From assembly GCA_014529385.2 (NCBI GenBank), contig CM043944.1, positions 69,488,895 through 69,552,894 on the forward strand: a stretch of DNA of 64,000 nt, in the 5' to 3' direction. Below, one piece after another: positions 35,631 to 47,587 of the stretch (positions are counted from its first letter, which is position 1; each line of letters begins with the position of its first letter). The notes under the pieces are model-generated. The model worked only from the letters and a program-made list of their open reading frames with translations, was not told the DNA's origin and ran no database searches. The translations under genes and the position numbers were made by a program. Source of the stretch: Adiantum capillus-veneris (taxonomy: Eukaryota > Streptophyta > Polypodiopsida > Polypodiales > Pteridaceae).

Positions 35631-36308
35631 TTAGGTGTTGTTGTTGACCAAATTGGTGTTGTTGCGCTTGATAGGTTTTTCAGACATATCCCTTGGAATA
35701 TTTTCTATGCTCGGCTCCGTAGTAATAATGTACTTTGATTTGCTCTTTGTAATCCATTGATGATTTGCCGTAAGGAAGAGTTGTTTGCCCTTAGTTTTTG
35801 AGTCCATTACCGTTGGTTTGTCATTTTGTTCTACTCCAAAGAGAACTTCTTTCTTTGCAATAGCATGTTGAATGTTGAATGTATCAAATCTCCAATCAAT
35901 TTTGACATTGTACTGTCTCTTCCATGGTTGATTGAGTAATAATGGATGTTGCATTGGCATATCTTCAACAACATAAAACTTATGCAGATAGACGTAGTGA
36001 CTAATTTGTACCAATATTATTGTCCATCCCATTACCTTGATTGAATGCTCCAAATATCTTTGAACAGCTTGTTGTGTTGGCATCATTTTGTTCTGGAGTG
36101 CAAGTTGTTTATATAGGCTGTAGGAAATAAGATTTGCTACAACTCCTGAATCTAGGATTGCATAGCCCTCCACTTGATTACCTCCACGCTTGACTTTGAT
36201 TATCAGACTCGCTGCTATTGCTATTGTCGTAGAAGCTTCCGTTTTGACATGTGCTCCTGGGCTTCGTCTTAAGCTTCTTTGACTATGCACTATTTTTCTT
36301 GAGATCAT
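35631..36308 (-). CDS. Retropepsin-like ORF downstream of integrase
   Basis: A 225-residue ORF contains a retropepsin signature, YAILDSGVVANLISYSLY, at about residues 48-65. An extended beta-rich stretch follows (HKFYVVEDMPMQHPLLLNQP), with the look of the gypsy protease flap and second half. The Asp-Ser-Gly triad is intact. The ATG overlaps the stop of the integrase ORF as ATGA (36308-36305), which suggests coupled re-initiation. A protease after integrase is unusual, since Ty3/gypsy elements have it between gag and RT. It could instead be the start of a second polyprotein, or a rearrangement product. Confidence 0.65.
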   Translation of the reverse strand: MISRKIVHSQRSLRRSPGAHVKTEASTTIAIAASLIIKVKRGGNQVEGYAILDSGVVANLISYSLYKQLALQNKMMPTQQAVQRYLEHSIKVMGWTIILVQISHYVYLHKFYVVEDMPMQHPLLLNQPWKRQYNVKIDWRFDTFNIQHAIAKKEVLFGVEQNDKPTVMDSKTKGKQLFLTANHQWITKSKSKYIITTEPSIENIPRDMSEKPIKRNNTNLVNNNT

Positions 36309-38285
36309 TTCTTTTCTGCATGGATTTGTTGAAGCATTGTCTGGGTTAGTGGTAAATGATACTTTTTAAGCCGACAACCACTAATCCAATTAGGAAATTC
36401 TTCACCATCCAATGTAGCAAGCTTGATAGCCCCGCTTGGTGATAAATCTTTGATCACAAAGGGTCTCATCCCCCTCTTTTTAGGTTTCTTTGCATGTTGT
36501 TTCAATGTATATACCAGGACATAGTTTCATGTTTTAAACTCTTTTGAGCGTACATGCTTATCAAAAATTCATTTTGTCTTTTTTTTTTAGCATAGATAGA
36601 AGCTACAGCTTTCAAGTGAAGCTCATCTAGTTTCTCTAGGTCATCTATTCTTGAAGACAATTCATGGCCCATCCATTCAAGTTGTTTAGCTACTCTTAGT
36701 GTTAAGACAAGAACTCCATAGGAAAAATAGCATTAAGACCAAACACCATGTTGTACGGTGTTATTCCAATATATTTGTAGGCTACCCTATAAGCCCACAA
36801 TGTAGAGTGTAACTGTGTGCTCTTGAATCTTATACTATGTTTGTGATCAAGACATTACATAGTCTCATTGGTAGCTTAACATGACCATTAGCCTGTGGAT
36901 AGTATGGAGCTGACTTTCTATGAACTACCATGAAGTCATCTAGAAGATTTCAATAACTAATTCATTAATAAAATGTGTTCCATGATCACTAACAAGTTCT
37001 ATAGGTAGATCATATCCGCCAAATAAATATTCATAAAGAAATTATGCATTGTCCTTGCATCCGCTTTCTGTGCGACTTTCACTTCAGCCCATTTAGTGAG
37101 ATAGTTTGTGTCCATGATTATATACTGGGCATGAGTTCTATAAGAGGGGGGTGAAATTGAACCTACAAAGTCTATATCCCACTTAGCAAAAGCTCTGGCT
37201 CCTATCATTGGCCTTAAAGGAATCTCATCCCTTTTTATTGGCACTTTGGTACATTGACACACATCACATCTCTTAACATATGCTTCAACATCCATATGTT
37301 ATGTAGGCCACCATATTCCAACATTTTTTTTTTAAAACCATCTTATCCCTTGAGAAATGGCATTTGCTTATTTCTCCACGTGCTTGCTCTAAGATCAACA
37401 AATACATGTTTTCTGTAGCATATATCCTGAGTTGATTATCCTTTCCTCTCTTATTAATTTGATTATTAATCAATGTGAAGTCTTGAGCCTCTATTTCTAT
37501 GGCTCTTTGATGTGCTCTAGAAGTATGTTCAGGAAACATTGTCATTTTTAGGTAGTCAATTAGATATTGACTCCATTATGGTGCACTTGTTACCTGAAAC
37601 AATGTTGCATGTTCCACCGGTGGTTTATACCTACTTGTAGGACAATTGGTAATGTACTTCTAAACATTAGTGCGCATGGTTGGTCAATAAACTCCTACCT
37701 GTTGCAAGCACTAGTATTTTTTTGTTTGAGAGCAATGAAACGCTAAGTCTGAAACATGTGCTTCCAAAATATAGCAATCATAATCTTCTAGAATTATGTA
37801 TAATTGTAAAATGTTGTCTGAGCCAAAATGATACAAATGTACGCCAAGTAATTGGAAATGCCTTGATTGTGAAACCATTCGTCTTTTAAATTCTTGCCCC
37901 ATTCTATCAAAATCAACTCCATAGGACAGTAAACTGACTATCTCCTAAGACCATTTTGATATCATTTAACGTTAAAAAGATATGCATGAGGGATGTCATT
38001 CTCTACCCCTTTGGAGCTTTGTTGTTTAGTAGTCTAGAAAGATGATCTGCTCAAAGATGCCTTTGCCCTTTTTTAACCACTAATGTGAAATCAAACTCTA
38101 GCAATATAGCACAATTCTCCCAGTATTGCATGGTTTTCTTACAAGGTATAGGAGGGATTGATGATCTATGTAGAACACAAATTTATTTGCAAGTAGATAA
38201 TGCCAAAATTTCTCATCCTATCCTTTCTCCTCTCTCAGTGGTAGTGTAGTTCTTTTCAGCATTGTTAAGCTGCCTGCTTGCATTG
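36305..38285 (-). pseudogene. Third Ty3/gypsy fragment: RNase H and integrase
   Basis: On the minus strand the reading begins at about 38285 in RNase H (MDFLVCNASRQLNN, AEKNYTTTERE). Then comes FDFTLVVKKGQRHLRADHLS near 38.05 kb. The integrase zinc region and core lie at 37545-36999 (KRCDVCQCTK, AKWDIDFVGSISPPSY). The C-terminal part at 36505-36305 reads DLSPSGAIKLATLDGEEF and SGCRLKKYHLPLT. Stops and shifts interrupt the chain. Reverse transcriptase is missing because the fragment joins satellite block 2 at about 38290. Confidence 0.75.
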
Positions 38286-38289
38286 CACA

Positions 38290-39898
38290 CTAGGAAATCC
38301 ATATCTCCTTCTTGTGGTTGAGCCAAGATGCATCAAAATCTATCGTGATGGTTAAGGGTGACATAATCTTGAATTTTTGGCAGTTGGGCCCTTCGCGAGC
38401 CCAAGGCCAAAAATTGGCCATTGTGACACCTTGAACCAATGAGATGGGAGCAAATGGCCATGAAACTTTGTTGAGGTAGAGAAAGAACACTAATCCCCAA
38501 CCCTGCCAAGTTTCATGGCCATTGCAATTTGTATCAATAGTCAAGGGGGACACAAGCGCCATTTTTTTGTCGTTGGGCCCTTGGCAAGCCCAAAGCCAAA
38601 AAATTGACAATTGTGCCACTCTGGACTCACAAGATGAGAACGGATGGCCATAAAACTTCTTACGGTCTAGGGAAGCACAATATCCTCTACCCTTGCAAAG
38701 TCTCATGGCCATCGCAAACCATCTCAAGGTCAAGGAGGGCACCATTATCAATTTTTGGCAATTGGGCCCTTGGCAAGCCCAAAGTCACAATTATGCCTGG
38801 ACCAACGAGACGAGAGCGGATGGACATGAAAATTTTTGGGGGTTGGGGAAGCATACTAACCTCCATACCTGCAAATTTCCATGGCCACATCACAATCCAT
38901 CTTGACATTCTAGGGCAATAGAATCGTGAACTTTTGGGCCGTTGGCGAGCCCAAAGCCAAAAAAATTAGAGATTGTGCTGCCATGGACCAACAGGAACAG
39001 AGAAAATGGAAATTAAATTTTGTGGGAGTTGTGGAAACATACTAATCGCCACCCCTGCAAAGTTTCATGTGCATCACAATCCATCTCAATTCTCAAGGAT
39101 GACACAATCACCAATTTTTGACCATTGTGCCCTTGGCGAGCTCAAAGCTAGAAAAATGGTAATTGTGCCATGGTGCATTGATTAGATGGGAATGAAACTT
39201 TTCAGGGGTGGGGATTAGGGCCCTTGGCGAGCCCAAAGCCAAAAAATTGGCGATTGTGCCACCGTGGTCTGATACGATGAGAACGGATGGCCATGAAACT
39301 TTCCAGGGATAGGGGAAGCACACTAATTCCCACCCCCGCAAAATCTCATGGCCATTGCAAGATATCTTGATGGTCAACACAATCTACAACTTTCAGATGT
39401 TGGGACTTTTGGCAAAATTAAAACCATAATATTGACGATTATGCCACCCTAGATTGATGAGATGGAAATCCATGGCCATGAAACCTTGCATGAGGAAGGG
39501 AAGCATAATTATTATTGTCCCTCCAAAGTTTCATAGGCCATTGCAATCTACCTCAATGGTGAAGAGCATGAAACTGCCAACTTTTGGTCATTGGGCCTTT
39601 GGCGAGCCCAAAGCCAAGAAATTGGTGATTGTGACGTCCTAGACCGACGAGACGGGGATGAATGGCCATGAAACTTTGCGGGGGTAGAGGAAGCACACTA
39701 ATCGCCACCCTTGAAAAGTTTTATGGTCACTTCAATCTGTCTCAATGGTCAAGGGCAGCACACTCACAAATCTTTGACCGTTGGGCCCATGGATAGCCCA
39801 AAGTAAAAAAATTGGCGATTGTGACACCGTGGACCGATGAGATGGGAGCGAATGGCCATGAAATTTTGTAGAGACAGGGTAAGCATACTAATCCCTAT
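38290..39898. repeat. ~190-bp tandem repeat array, block 2
   Basis: These are the same units as 28080-30235, in the same orientation, with cores near 38397, 38586, 38777, 38947, 39138, 39228, 39603 and 39793. One spacing of 90 bases marks an internal deletion. The two blocks were probably one array before the retroelement material between them arrived. Confidence 0.88.
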
Positions 39899-40965
39899 GA
39901 TGGGTTAGTAGATGCAAAAGCGTACTCCTTGATCACCAATGATTAGAATTAGGCTATGGAGGGTGAAGTATTAGCTTAACCATGGTAGGATTAGGGCTAG
40001 AGAGATGGTGATTAGGGTTAGCAAGAGTAGAGAGAGAGAGAGAGAGTATAAACACAATGATAGGAATCAAAGTGAAATTGATGGATTATAAAGTAGCCTC
40101 TATATAGGATTGGTGCTTTATAATAATTGACTAGATGGCTTGCATCCTTTTGCTATTGGACCATGTCATCAATTATCTCTTCCTAGGTGGCTAGAGGGAT
40201 TTGCCACATGGTGCCACAAGTTGGGCTTACCCTAACATATACCCCCTCAAGCCAAAATTGGGATTTACAAAGCTTTCATGTGTTCATGGTAGATGATCAT
40301 CATTTCAACGTGTGTCAAATGTAGCACCTAGAATACGAAAGTTTCCTCCCCAAAGAATTGTCAACTGTGTGTAAGACCAAAAGTCACAACATCCTTCCTA
40401 GAGAATTGTCAAGTGGGTGTAGGATCAAAGTATACACCTCCCCTAGAGATTTGTAGGCAACTAGGTGGTAGGTCAAAATGCAAATGTGGTGCTTTCAAAT
40501 GTTTTTGTGCATGTGGCCCTAATGTTGAAAGGCCAAATGTGTTGTTGATGCCATCTTCAAACTTGCAAAATTGTTTGTTGATTTTGTCGTCAAATTTTGC
40601 TTTGTCTTCATTTTATTGTTGTCATTTTTTGTTGTCGTTTTCTTCATGTCATTGTCATCTTCTTCTTTTTTATCTTTATTGGTCCATTGTGTTGAGGATA
40701 CGGACTTCATGGCCAATGGTGCAAAGTACACATACATAGCAAATATGGTGTGCATCTTGTGTGTGCCAATTTGTGTGATACTTGTTGGGAAGCTCATAAC
40801 CTATTGTGCTTTTGGACACAAATGCTACATACATTTCATATGTATCTTCATGTACTTGTGATGGATTCATATTGGAGTGTGCTTTGTGCTTGGTCATGGT
40901 GCTAGTGGGGCTTTTGACCTGCTTGGTGAAGGTCTCTTTGATTCGGGCTTGGACTAGTGTGCTTC
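39899..40965. other. 1.07-kb insert in the satellite, unclassified
   Basis: It begins TGATGGGTTAGTAG directly after a satellite unit, and satellite-like sequence resumes at about 40966 in inverted orientation. The TG start and the CCTAACATATACC phrase are LTR-like. No conserved coding domain is visible. The 96- and 108-residue ORFs at 40.4-40.86 kb are hydrophobic and unconserved as far as I can tell. Confidence 0.4.
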
Positions 40966-41175
40966 CCCTACCGCTGCAAAGTTTCATGGCCATCAATTCA
41001 CGTCTCCTTAGTCCAGGGTGGCACAATCGCTAATTTTTTGGCTTTGGGCCCGCCAAGGACCCAACGGCCAAAACTTGGCAATTATGTCGTCCTTGATCGT
41101 GAAGATGGTTTGCAATGGCCATGAGACTTAATTTGTGGGAGCAGGGATTACTATGATTTTCCCACCCATACAAAG
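40966..41175. repeat. Single satellite unit, inverted
   Basis: GCTTTGGGCCCGCC followed by AAGGACCCAACGGCCAAAA reads as the reverse complement of the satellite core. Its left edge, GTGTGCTTCCCCTACC, is also inverted relative to block 2. Confidence 0.75.
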
Positions 41176-44100
41176 TTTTGTTTTTCGAGAAAGAGATCCT
41201 TCTATTAGTTAATGAAACTGCCCATAGGGGTACAACCACCTGTACAAGAGAGGGCTACAACAATCATGTGGAGGAGACTCTCCCAATGAAAAAATAGCAT
41301 ATGTACAATGAGGCTAAATCAAGAGATGGGAGGAGGGAAAATCCAGATAGGTGGACGATAGTGCCATCTGAGCACACCCTGGACCATGGTGAAGAAAGAC
41401 CCAGGGCACCAGAGTCGAAGGAAAGACTCTCTACACTCTCGCATGCGATCGGAGCTGCCTTGAAGTCTCTGGAACTGTCCTCTAAGAGTCTGGATCAGCT
41501 CTAGCCAGAGATCCCAAACTGTCTTTGCTGGTGGTACAGGGCGAGCTTCAAAGATGCGAAAGCAGCGGGCCTGCCAAATGAACCATAGTGTCAGGCCGTA
41601 GATGAGCTCCCAAAACTCCTCTCTCTCACTGCACCACCATTGTGGAGAAATCTTTGTAGTAGGCTGGAGTATATGTCGACACCCTTGCATCACTATCATC
41701 CTGCTGGTGGAGGATAGCGCAACTGAAGTGCCGGCGGGCTCATGAGAGTGGACCAAGCAGCTTCCCAGCAAGTGTGCTACCAAGCTGTGGAAAGAGATGA
41801 CATCAGCCAAAGAACACGAAGCCAAACCTATTGTGCCAAAGGACAACCCCAAAGACAATGGTACTGACTCTCCACAAGATGGTCACAAGCTACGCATGCT
41901 GCCAAGAGACCACTATGTACTAGCCATCTCCCAACTGCTGTAGCTCAATGTGAAACCATACAAGGAACAAAGTGACTCACCTTGGCTATCTAGAGTCCCA
42001 CAACCTCTCTTAGAAGTTTAATAAGAACTCAATTGTGAGACCCTCCTCCAACCAATGAGGTGCTGCAGATGAGCCTCTCTCTGTGTTGCCAGTATGTGAC
42101 GTCCTAGTCGAACAGTGTAATGAAAGAAAGGGACACCTGGATGGTTTGATGAGGATAAAGGGTTCGTCCAAAACCATTTTCCAAGATCTCACTGCACTTG
42201 TGCCAGTGGACATCTCTCCCAAGACCACAACCTCCAATGGACAGTCTCAAGAGCTGCTGGGTTGTGATCTATGACACAAGTCCTCCCGTAGATGCCCACA
42301 ACTTGGATCCTCTAAAAACAACACTCTACCACATGTGAGCCTCTACTGAAACTTGATGTAAGCATCCCTCACCCTGTAGCTCAAAGAACAGGGAAGGTAC
42401 AGTCTCTGAGCAAGTCCAAACTGAGATGAGAACCTCCAGTCATGTGAAGGCCCCCATCCATCTAGGTACTGCTAACTTGATAGGTGTGAGCCACTTAGCT
42501 GGTACTCCCTCTGAGATGTCCTGACACATGGTGTGCACCACCCCTCTCATGCCTAGTAGATGGATGCCCTAAAGCTCCTCTGCCCAGCCTAAGAACTATA
42601 GCCAGTCACCTAAAGTGCGTGCTGCACCCTCTGCCATGGGACCCCAGGAAACATGAGGCATACTACCAACCAAGTGGCCTCTCTGAGTGAAAACCATGGG
42701 GTTCGAAACAAGGGGTTGTCTCATGTGCTCCTCTGTGCTAGTAGGATGACACAGCTCTAGGACTCTTTGTAGCTGCTCTTAGGATCACAGCAGACTCACA
42801 ATGAAGCGGTCCTCCAGTCTCCTGCTCAAGCCAACTCTATGCATCTATATAAAAATTCATCTGATCGAAGGTTGCCAAGGGCCTCTAGTCTGTGGTACTA
42901 TAGCACTAAGCCGTTGAAGCAAAAACTCCTTCTATGTCTCCTTCCCTGGAAGAAGTCCTCTGATGAAAAACTTACCTAGAAGGGCTCTACTCTACTGTGC
43001 TAGGTCTATGATCCCAAACTCTCCCTGAGAACAAGGAAGAATGATGACTTGCCATGCCACTTTGGCTTGGGCTATCTGAGTGTTACTCCCTGACCAAAGG
43101 AAGTTCCTGATTGAACAATCTGCTGCTTAGGAGACAATTCCAAGCCAACCTGATAGCCCAAGTATCAAACTGTGGTCCTTGGGGGAATCCATTTGAAACC
43201 CTCACTTGGAAGCCAATCAGGTGTAGGAGCACTACAACCGAGAAAGACATTGTCTTTCTCCATTTGATAGGTGTGCTTGATGCACAACAAAAGGTCTCAA
43301 GAGCCTGATCACACCTATGAAGGCTGGCCTCCTGGCCATCAAAGTACAAGGTTGAGTCTTCTGCAAACTCAGCATCCAATAGCACATCTCCCGAATAGGG
43401 AGCACTAAGCCACATAAACCAACCTGCTCTGAAACCAAAAACCTACTCATCGCCTCAACATAGAATAGGAAGAGGAAGGGAGCAAGAGGGAATCCCTGTC
43501 TGACCAAACGTGTGAGCATGAAATGATTACCTCTACGTCCTGACAAAAGCACCTGACTATGTGCCCATCTGTTTAGAGCTCACACTCCTTTTATCCAAGC
43601 ATTTGAGAAGCCCATCCTGCGTAGAGTTCCCTCCAAGAAGTCCCAGTCAACTCTATCATAGGCCTTCCGGAGACGCATGAGGGAAGATGGATCCCCCCAA
43701 AAAATAAAGTGTTGTCAAGAATACTACGCTCCTTGATAAAACTTGTTTGTGTCCCATGTATAATTCTCTCTAGATATGATTGAATCCTTAAACTCAGAGC
43801 CTTGGCAAGAATTTTGTAGGATTAATTGAGAATGGCGATGGGCCTCCACTTTTGAATCTCATCCAAGGAGCCACCCTCCTTGGGAATGAGGTAAATGAGG
43901 CCCACACTCATGCTATCAGGCATCTCTCTTCTGTGTGCACGATGTACTGAAAAGCGTTGCAGAGATCTGAGCCAAGCAAGTCCCAGTACTCCAAGAAAAA
44001 GCTGGGAGTCAAACCATCCTCACCTAGACATCTACCACAGGGAAGTGCTCTAAGCGCTGCGTGTAGAGGCAGCTCAAGCCTTTGGTGCATCTCCTCAGTC

Positions 44101-44479
44101 ACAAGACAAGGCATCTGTGCCCACACGTGCTCTCTGCATGCATCCTAACGCTCTGACTATGGCTATGCAGACAGTAGGTCCCGGTCGAAGTCAGTAGCAA
44201 CTACATGCATGTCCTCTGGCTCTGAAGCAATTGACCCATTGGGTCTCCTCAACTAGCTAACGTTGGCATGCGTATGCCAAGGTCCCATTGCCTCAAAGAA
44301 AGCCCCTGTCACTCTGTCACCTGCCTCGGTCCACTGAGATGCATGTCAATGGAAAGCAAACTCATGGCGCCTCTCCTCTATGCTGACAAGCTCCTGGCGA
44401 GCCTACTACAACTACTCCTCCAACCAATGATTGTATGGATGCTGCTCTTGCGGCCTCTATAAGGAAGAAACACCCCATA
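41176..44479 (-). pseudogene. LINE, reverse transcriptase and C-terminal part (left half)
   Basis: Minus-strand fragments read in LINE order. At 44126-43908 lies LPCGRCLGEDGLTPSFFLEYW. Near 43.87-43.7 kb are LIYLIPKEGGS and WRPIAILN, then YKILAKALSLRIQSYLE. At 43552-43415 is VRQGFPLAPFLFLFYVEAM. At 43415-43083 is DAEFAEDSTLYFDG, where FAED stands for the FADD catalytic box. The C-terminal zinc-binding-like region is at 41858-41319. The 3' end lies near 41176. Many frame breaks show it is dead. Its other half lies at 56412-57300, separated by the 11.9-kb transposon. Confidence 0.88.
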
Positions 44480-44487
44480 AAAGACTC
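44480..44487. repeat. Target-site duplication, left (AAAGACTC)
   Basis: An exact 8-base copy of 56404-56411. Joining the LINE halves with one copy gives a continuous sequence on the minus strand (ASRLSQLSLLFLQESF and onward). Confidence 0.82.
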
Positions 44488-44501
44488 TCTCTTGCTACAA
44501 C

Positions 44502-44534
44502 CATTAGGAAATTTCAGAGGTCATTTGGAGGGCC
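44502..44534 (+). repeat. Left inverted repeat core
   Basis: The 33-base segment begins CATTAGGAAATTTCAGAGG and ends TTTGGAGGGCC. It matches the reverse complement of 56361-56393 at 31 of 33 positions. Outside it, CTTGC is also shared by both ends at slightly different spacing, so the extreme termini are less well conserved. Confidence 0.9.
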
Positions 44535-45006
44535 ATATGAAGAGAGAGAAAAATAGAGCGCGTCCAATGAGCACGAAGGCTATGTTACGTAGAAAAGTAC
44601 GTGGAAAGACTCAAAAAATAGCAAAATAGCATAAAACTTTCACGAATCTAGGATTGTAGCATCGTAATTTCCTTCCTTTTACCGAGCTTTTAGGTGCTTG
44701 CATGTGGTCCCACTTTTGATATTATCTTATGGTCATTAACGTACTGGAGGGTGACCATTAATCCCGCACAAGATATTGGAATTCTAAAACACTTTCCCTC
44801 CATTAGAATGCTTTCAAAGTGAATCTCCCTCCACGTCTTCTCGCCCAAGAAGCTCCAGGTGTTTACTGTCTCTCACACCAACAACCAACAGTTACACTTT
44901 GCCTAGAAGGCCAAGTAGTAGCATATCCTCAATTACAATATCAACTTCAATAAGTGCAGAGAACCAATGGGTTAGAAAAAGGATAAACAAAGGTTCATGG
45001 GTCCTC

Positions 45007-46244
45007 ATGCAACCAAGAAGACCCAAGAGGTCTAGTGGTATCAACGTTTACCGCTCAGCATGGAAGGCCAGAGTGTTGGATTTCAAAGTTGAAATTGGCA
45101 AAAGATCTGTAAAGGAAGTTCTTGTTCAGCATGTGTTTACCCATCCAGAGGTGATAGCAAACGGTGGAAATGTATCAGATATACATCAACCACGTTGCAA
45201 TTGTAAGTACTCTTGACATGTGAACTTACTGATACTCTCATTATAACTTTTCTTATATATTTTGCAATGTTTCTCCCGCTTGTTATGAGCAATGTCTCCA
45301 TTCTTCACAACTCAATTACATTAGATTTGTCATTTTTACTTATTGATACTCTTAGTTTAACTCTTCTTATATATATTGCAGATGTTTATCCCTCTTCTTA
45401 TGAGCAATGGGAGCCTGTGGAGTGCATAATAGGCCTCTTCCATGTTGTTCATGCCCACATTGGTTCTCTACAGTATTCAGGGAGGAGCAGTAAAAGACTA
45501 GCTGATGAGGGAATATTTTTTTATGACCACTTCTACCAACTCAGCTCAGGGAATAAGAATGGCATGTTGGTGAAAGTGCCTCTACCAACCGATTGGAACA
45601 CTGTGGACTGGCCAGTTCCCGAGGAAACAATGGTGGAGGCAATGCGAAGTAAGCTCTACAAGGATATACAGAGGTCTCTACGTAGCTCTATTCCCACCAA
45701 ACTGGTTAGAATTGCAAACTTTTGTCCTGTTGCACTCTTCATAGAGTTGTTTCATAGCTACAACATCCGTGTTACGAAAACTATGTTCATGTGTAAGTCA
45801 TTTCAGCAGTCATCCTGTGACAAACTTCTTGACAGAGGATGGTATGTAAAGGAAGAGATTGGTTTACGGTGCGAGGTCGCGCTTGATACTCTAGTTGTCA
45901 AGTACATGATTGCAAGCCAATCACTGTTACTCTCGTTTTGGTATATGCGATCACAAATGCTCAATGGTAAGTACATTCCTATGGACCAGGTTTCTGCAGG
46001 TTTGGAAGATAATCCTGCTGTGGATGTGGAAGTGATTGATAAAGAGCATGGCCTACTGTTGGTGGTTACAATAAGGGAGCTATGCAGTCTTCAACATTTG
46101 CGGCATGACATAATTGAAGAGTCAATGGACAAGGACCTATCACATTTTTCCTTTTTCCTAGCTGGCCGTAAGGTGATGCGGCGAAGGGAAAAAGATATTT
46201 TGTGCAAAGAGTTGGATGGTCGGGTTGAAGTAGTGTCAATGTAA
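45007..46244 (+). CDS. Transposon gene A, unknown spliced protein
   Basis: Exon 1 reads from the first in-frame ATG at 45007 to 45202, and exon 2 from 45382 to 46244. The intron has a GTAAGT donor at 45203 and a TATATATTGCAG acceptor ending at 45381. The join is in phase and gives CNYVYPSSYEQWEPVECI. The frame is open upstream of 45007 (Ser/Arg-rich, to at least 44800) without an ATG, so an upstream exon or start is possible. The protein of about 352 residues has a basic N-terminus (QPRRPKRSSGINVYRSAWKA) and a mixed alpha/beta body with two Cys-containing stretches. It ends RREKDILCKELDGRVEVVSM. I recognise no domain or catalytic motif. It converges on gene B, with a CT tract between them. 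Confidence 0.7.
45225..45412. repeat. 115-bp tandem duplication of the gene A splice acceptor
   Basis: Bases 45225-45297 and 45340-45412 are related copies offset by 115. Both contain ACTTATTGATACTCT-type sequence, CTTATATATNTTGCA, then ATGTTT and TATGAGCAATG. The upstream copy reads GCAATG where the downstream copy reads GCAGATG, so its AG is lost and only the second copy can serve as acceptor. Confidence 0.85.
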
Positions 46245-46363
46245 CAGATATTCTTGTGAACCCAAGTGCATACAAATGACTTTCAATACATGAAGTTTAT
46301 TGAGCTCATTTGTCAATTGTGCCCTGTGAAAAAGTGTGCTTGAAATACATTTCTTTACCATGT

Positions 46364-46368
<5 letters not shown>

Positions 46369-46423
<55 letters not shown>
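46369..46423. repeat. (CT) tract between convergent genes A and B
   Basis: An uninterrupted CT dinucleotide run of about 55 bases in the 3' intergenic region. Confidence 0.95.
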
Positions 46424-46426
<3 letters not shown>

Positions 46427-46456
46427 GTTAGACAAGACAAAGACATGATAGAAGAG

Positions 46457-47488
46457 TCATCTTAATTCATTAGAAAGTACAAACTCGTCCGTGAACAACT
46501 GACTGAGATACAATTTCTGTAAGTATAGAATCAGAATTTCTTCAAGGTAAAAATCGAAGGAATGCCCCTCGAAAGAAGGTGGTGAGATATTTGTTCCCTG
46601 CGGATTTAGTTCTCCCTTTTCAGGAGTATCATCAATCAGTAGTGTATTAGTTGCATCAAAGGGTACACCGATTTGGCGAAACGGTTTGTACAAAAGAGGT
46701 AAGTGTGGTTTTTTAGGGTGGTAGTGGCCCTCAACGGTAACGCATTTTCTTTGATCATACAAAAAGGCAAAATATGACGTGTGAGCGTCGCATACACTGC
46801 AAACTATTGTAACTAGTGGCGATAAGTTTTGCCTTTGCATTGAAGACCATATGGCAACTCTGAAGCGCGGAAGAAGAAACTGAATAAATTCCTTGGTTCC
46901 TGGACGAACGACGACTTGACAAGTTCCCATCCGAAACGTTTGCAAATCCTCAAAGGGTTCTGTGTCACCGAGAGGCACGCGCATCAGCAGCAATCCATTG
47001 ACGTCCAAGATAATCAACCTCTGTAAAAGTTGACAAGTACATATAAGTAGTTAGAAGCTGAACATATTTTTCCATACTTGAATAGACATTACCGGAACAA
47101 CCGTATCTACAGGTAGCAAGGGTCCATACTGGGTCTCTGTAATGTTAATGTCGTTGTTGCTCTCCTCTGCTTTAGCTTCATCATTCACATCTTCATAGTC
47201 ATCATTCACATCTTCATCAGGGGTCTCCCCCATGGCTCTTTCTGCCTCATTCAAGGTTTCCTCCAAGGTCTTTTCCTCTCCCTCGGTTGACCAGCTTGCC
47301 TCATACATCCTTGCCTGATCCATATCAGTTTGCTCATCCCTAGGCCTGCTTTCCTCATCCATATCCTTTTGCTCATCTATAGGCCTGCTTTCCTCATCTT
47401 GGGTTTCAGCCATAGGCTCTTTTGGCTCCTCCACTGGCTGACTTGGCTCTTTCATTGTCTCCTCTGGTTGTACACTAGCACCTTCCAT
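46457..47488 (-). CDS. Gene B distal part: acidic linker and FCP1/NIF-type phosphatase domain
   Basis: Two exons, 47488-47093 and 47020-46457, are joined by a 72-base intron (GTAATG...TTTTACAG) in phase. The join gives LLPVDTVVPRLIILDVNGLL. Residues 1-125 or so are strongly acidic (Glu/Asp repeats such as DEESRPIDEQKDMDEESRP). The following ~185 residues match the NLI/FCP1 HAD-phosphatase family. LDVNGLLL is the nucleophile loop (Asp present, second acidic residue replaced by Asn), then VVRPGTKEFIQFLLPRF, VAIWSS and NTLLIDDTPEK. Known relatives remove phosphate from the RNA polymerase II tail or other proteins; activity here is unproven. The frame continues upstream of the ATG, through stops at 47557-47555 and 47590-47588, into the H3-Ulp1 exons. 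It may therefore be the C-terminal third of one larger protein. Confidence 0.75.
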
Positions 47489-47587
47489 ATGCTCATTTGA
47501 CCTTTCCTCATCCTCGGCTCTTTCATCTTCTGCTGATATGACCCCCTCGGCCCATTATGATTCCACTGTATCGGATGCAGGGGTTTG

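Noticed and set aside
28080-39898. Regular repeats considered as a CRISPR array
   Set aside because: Units are ~190 bases, diverged along their full length and head-to-tail without unique spacers. This is eukaryotic satellite-like DNA.
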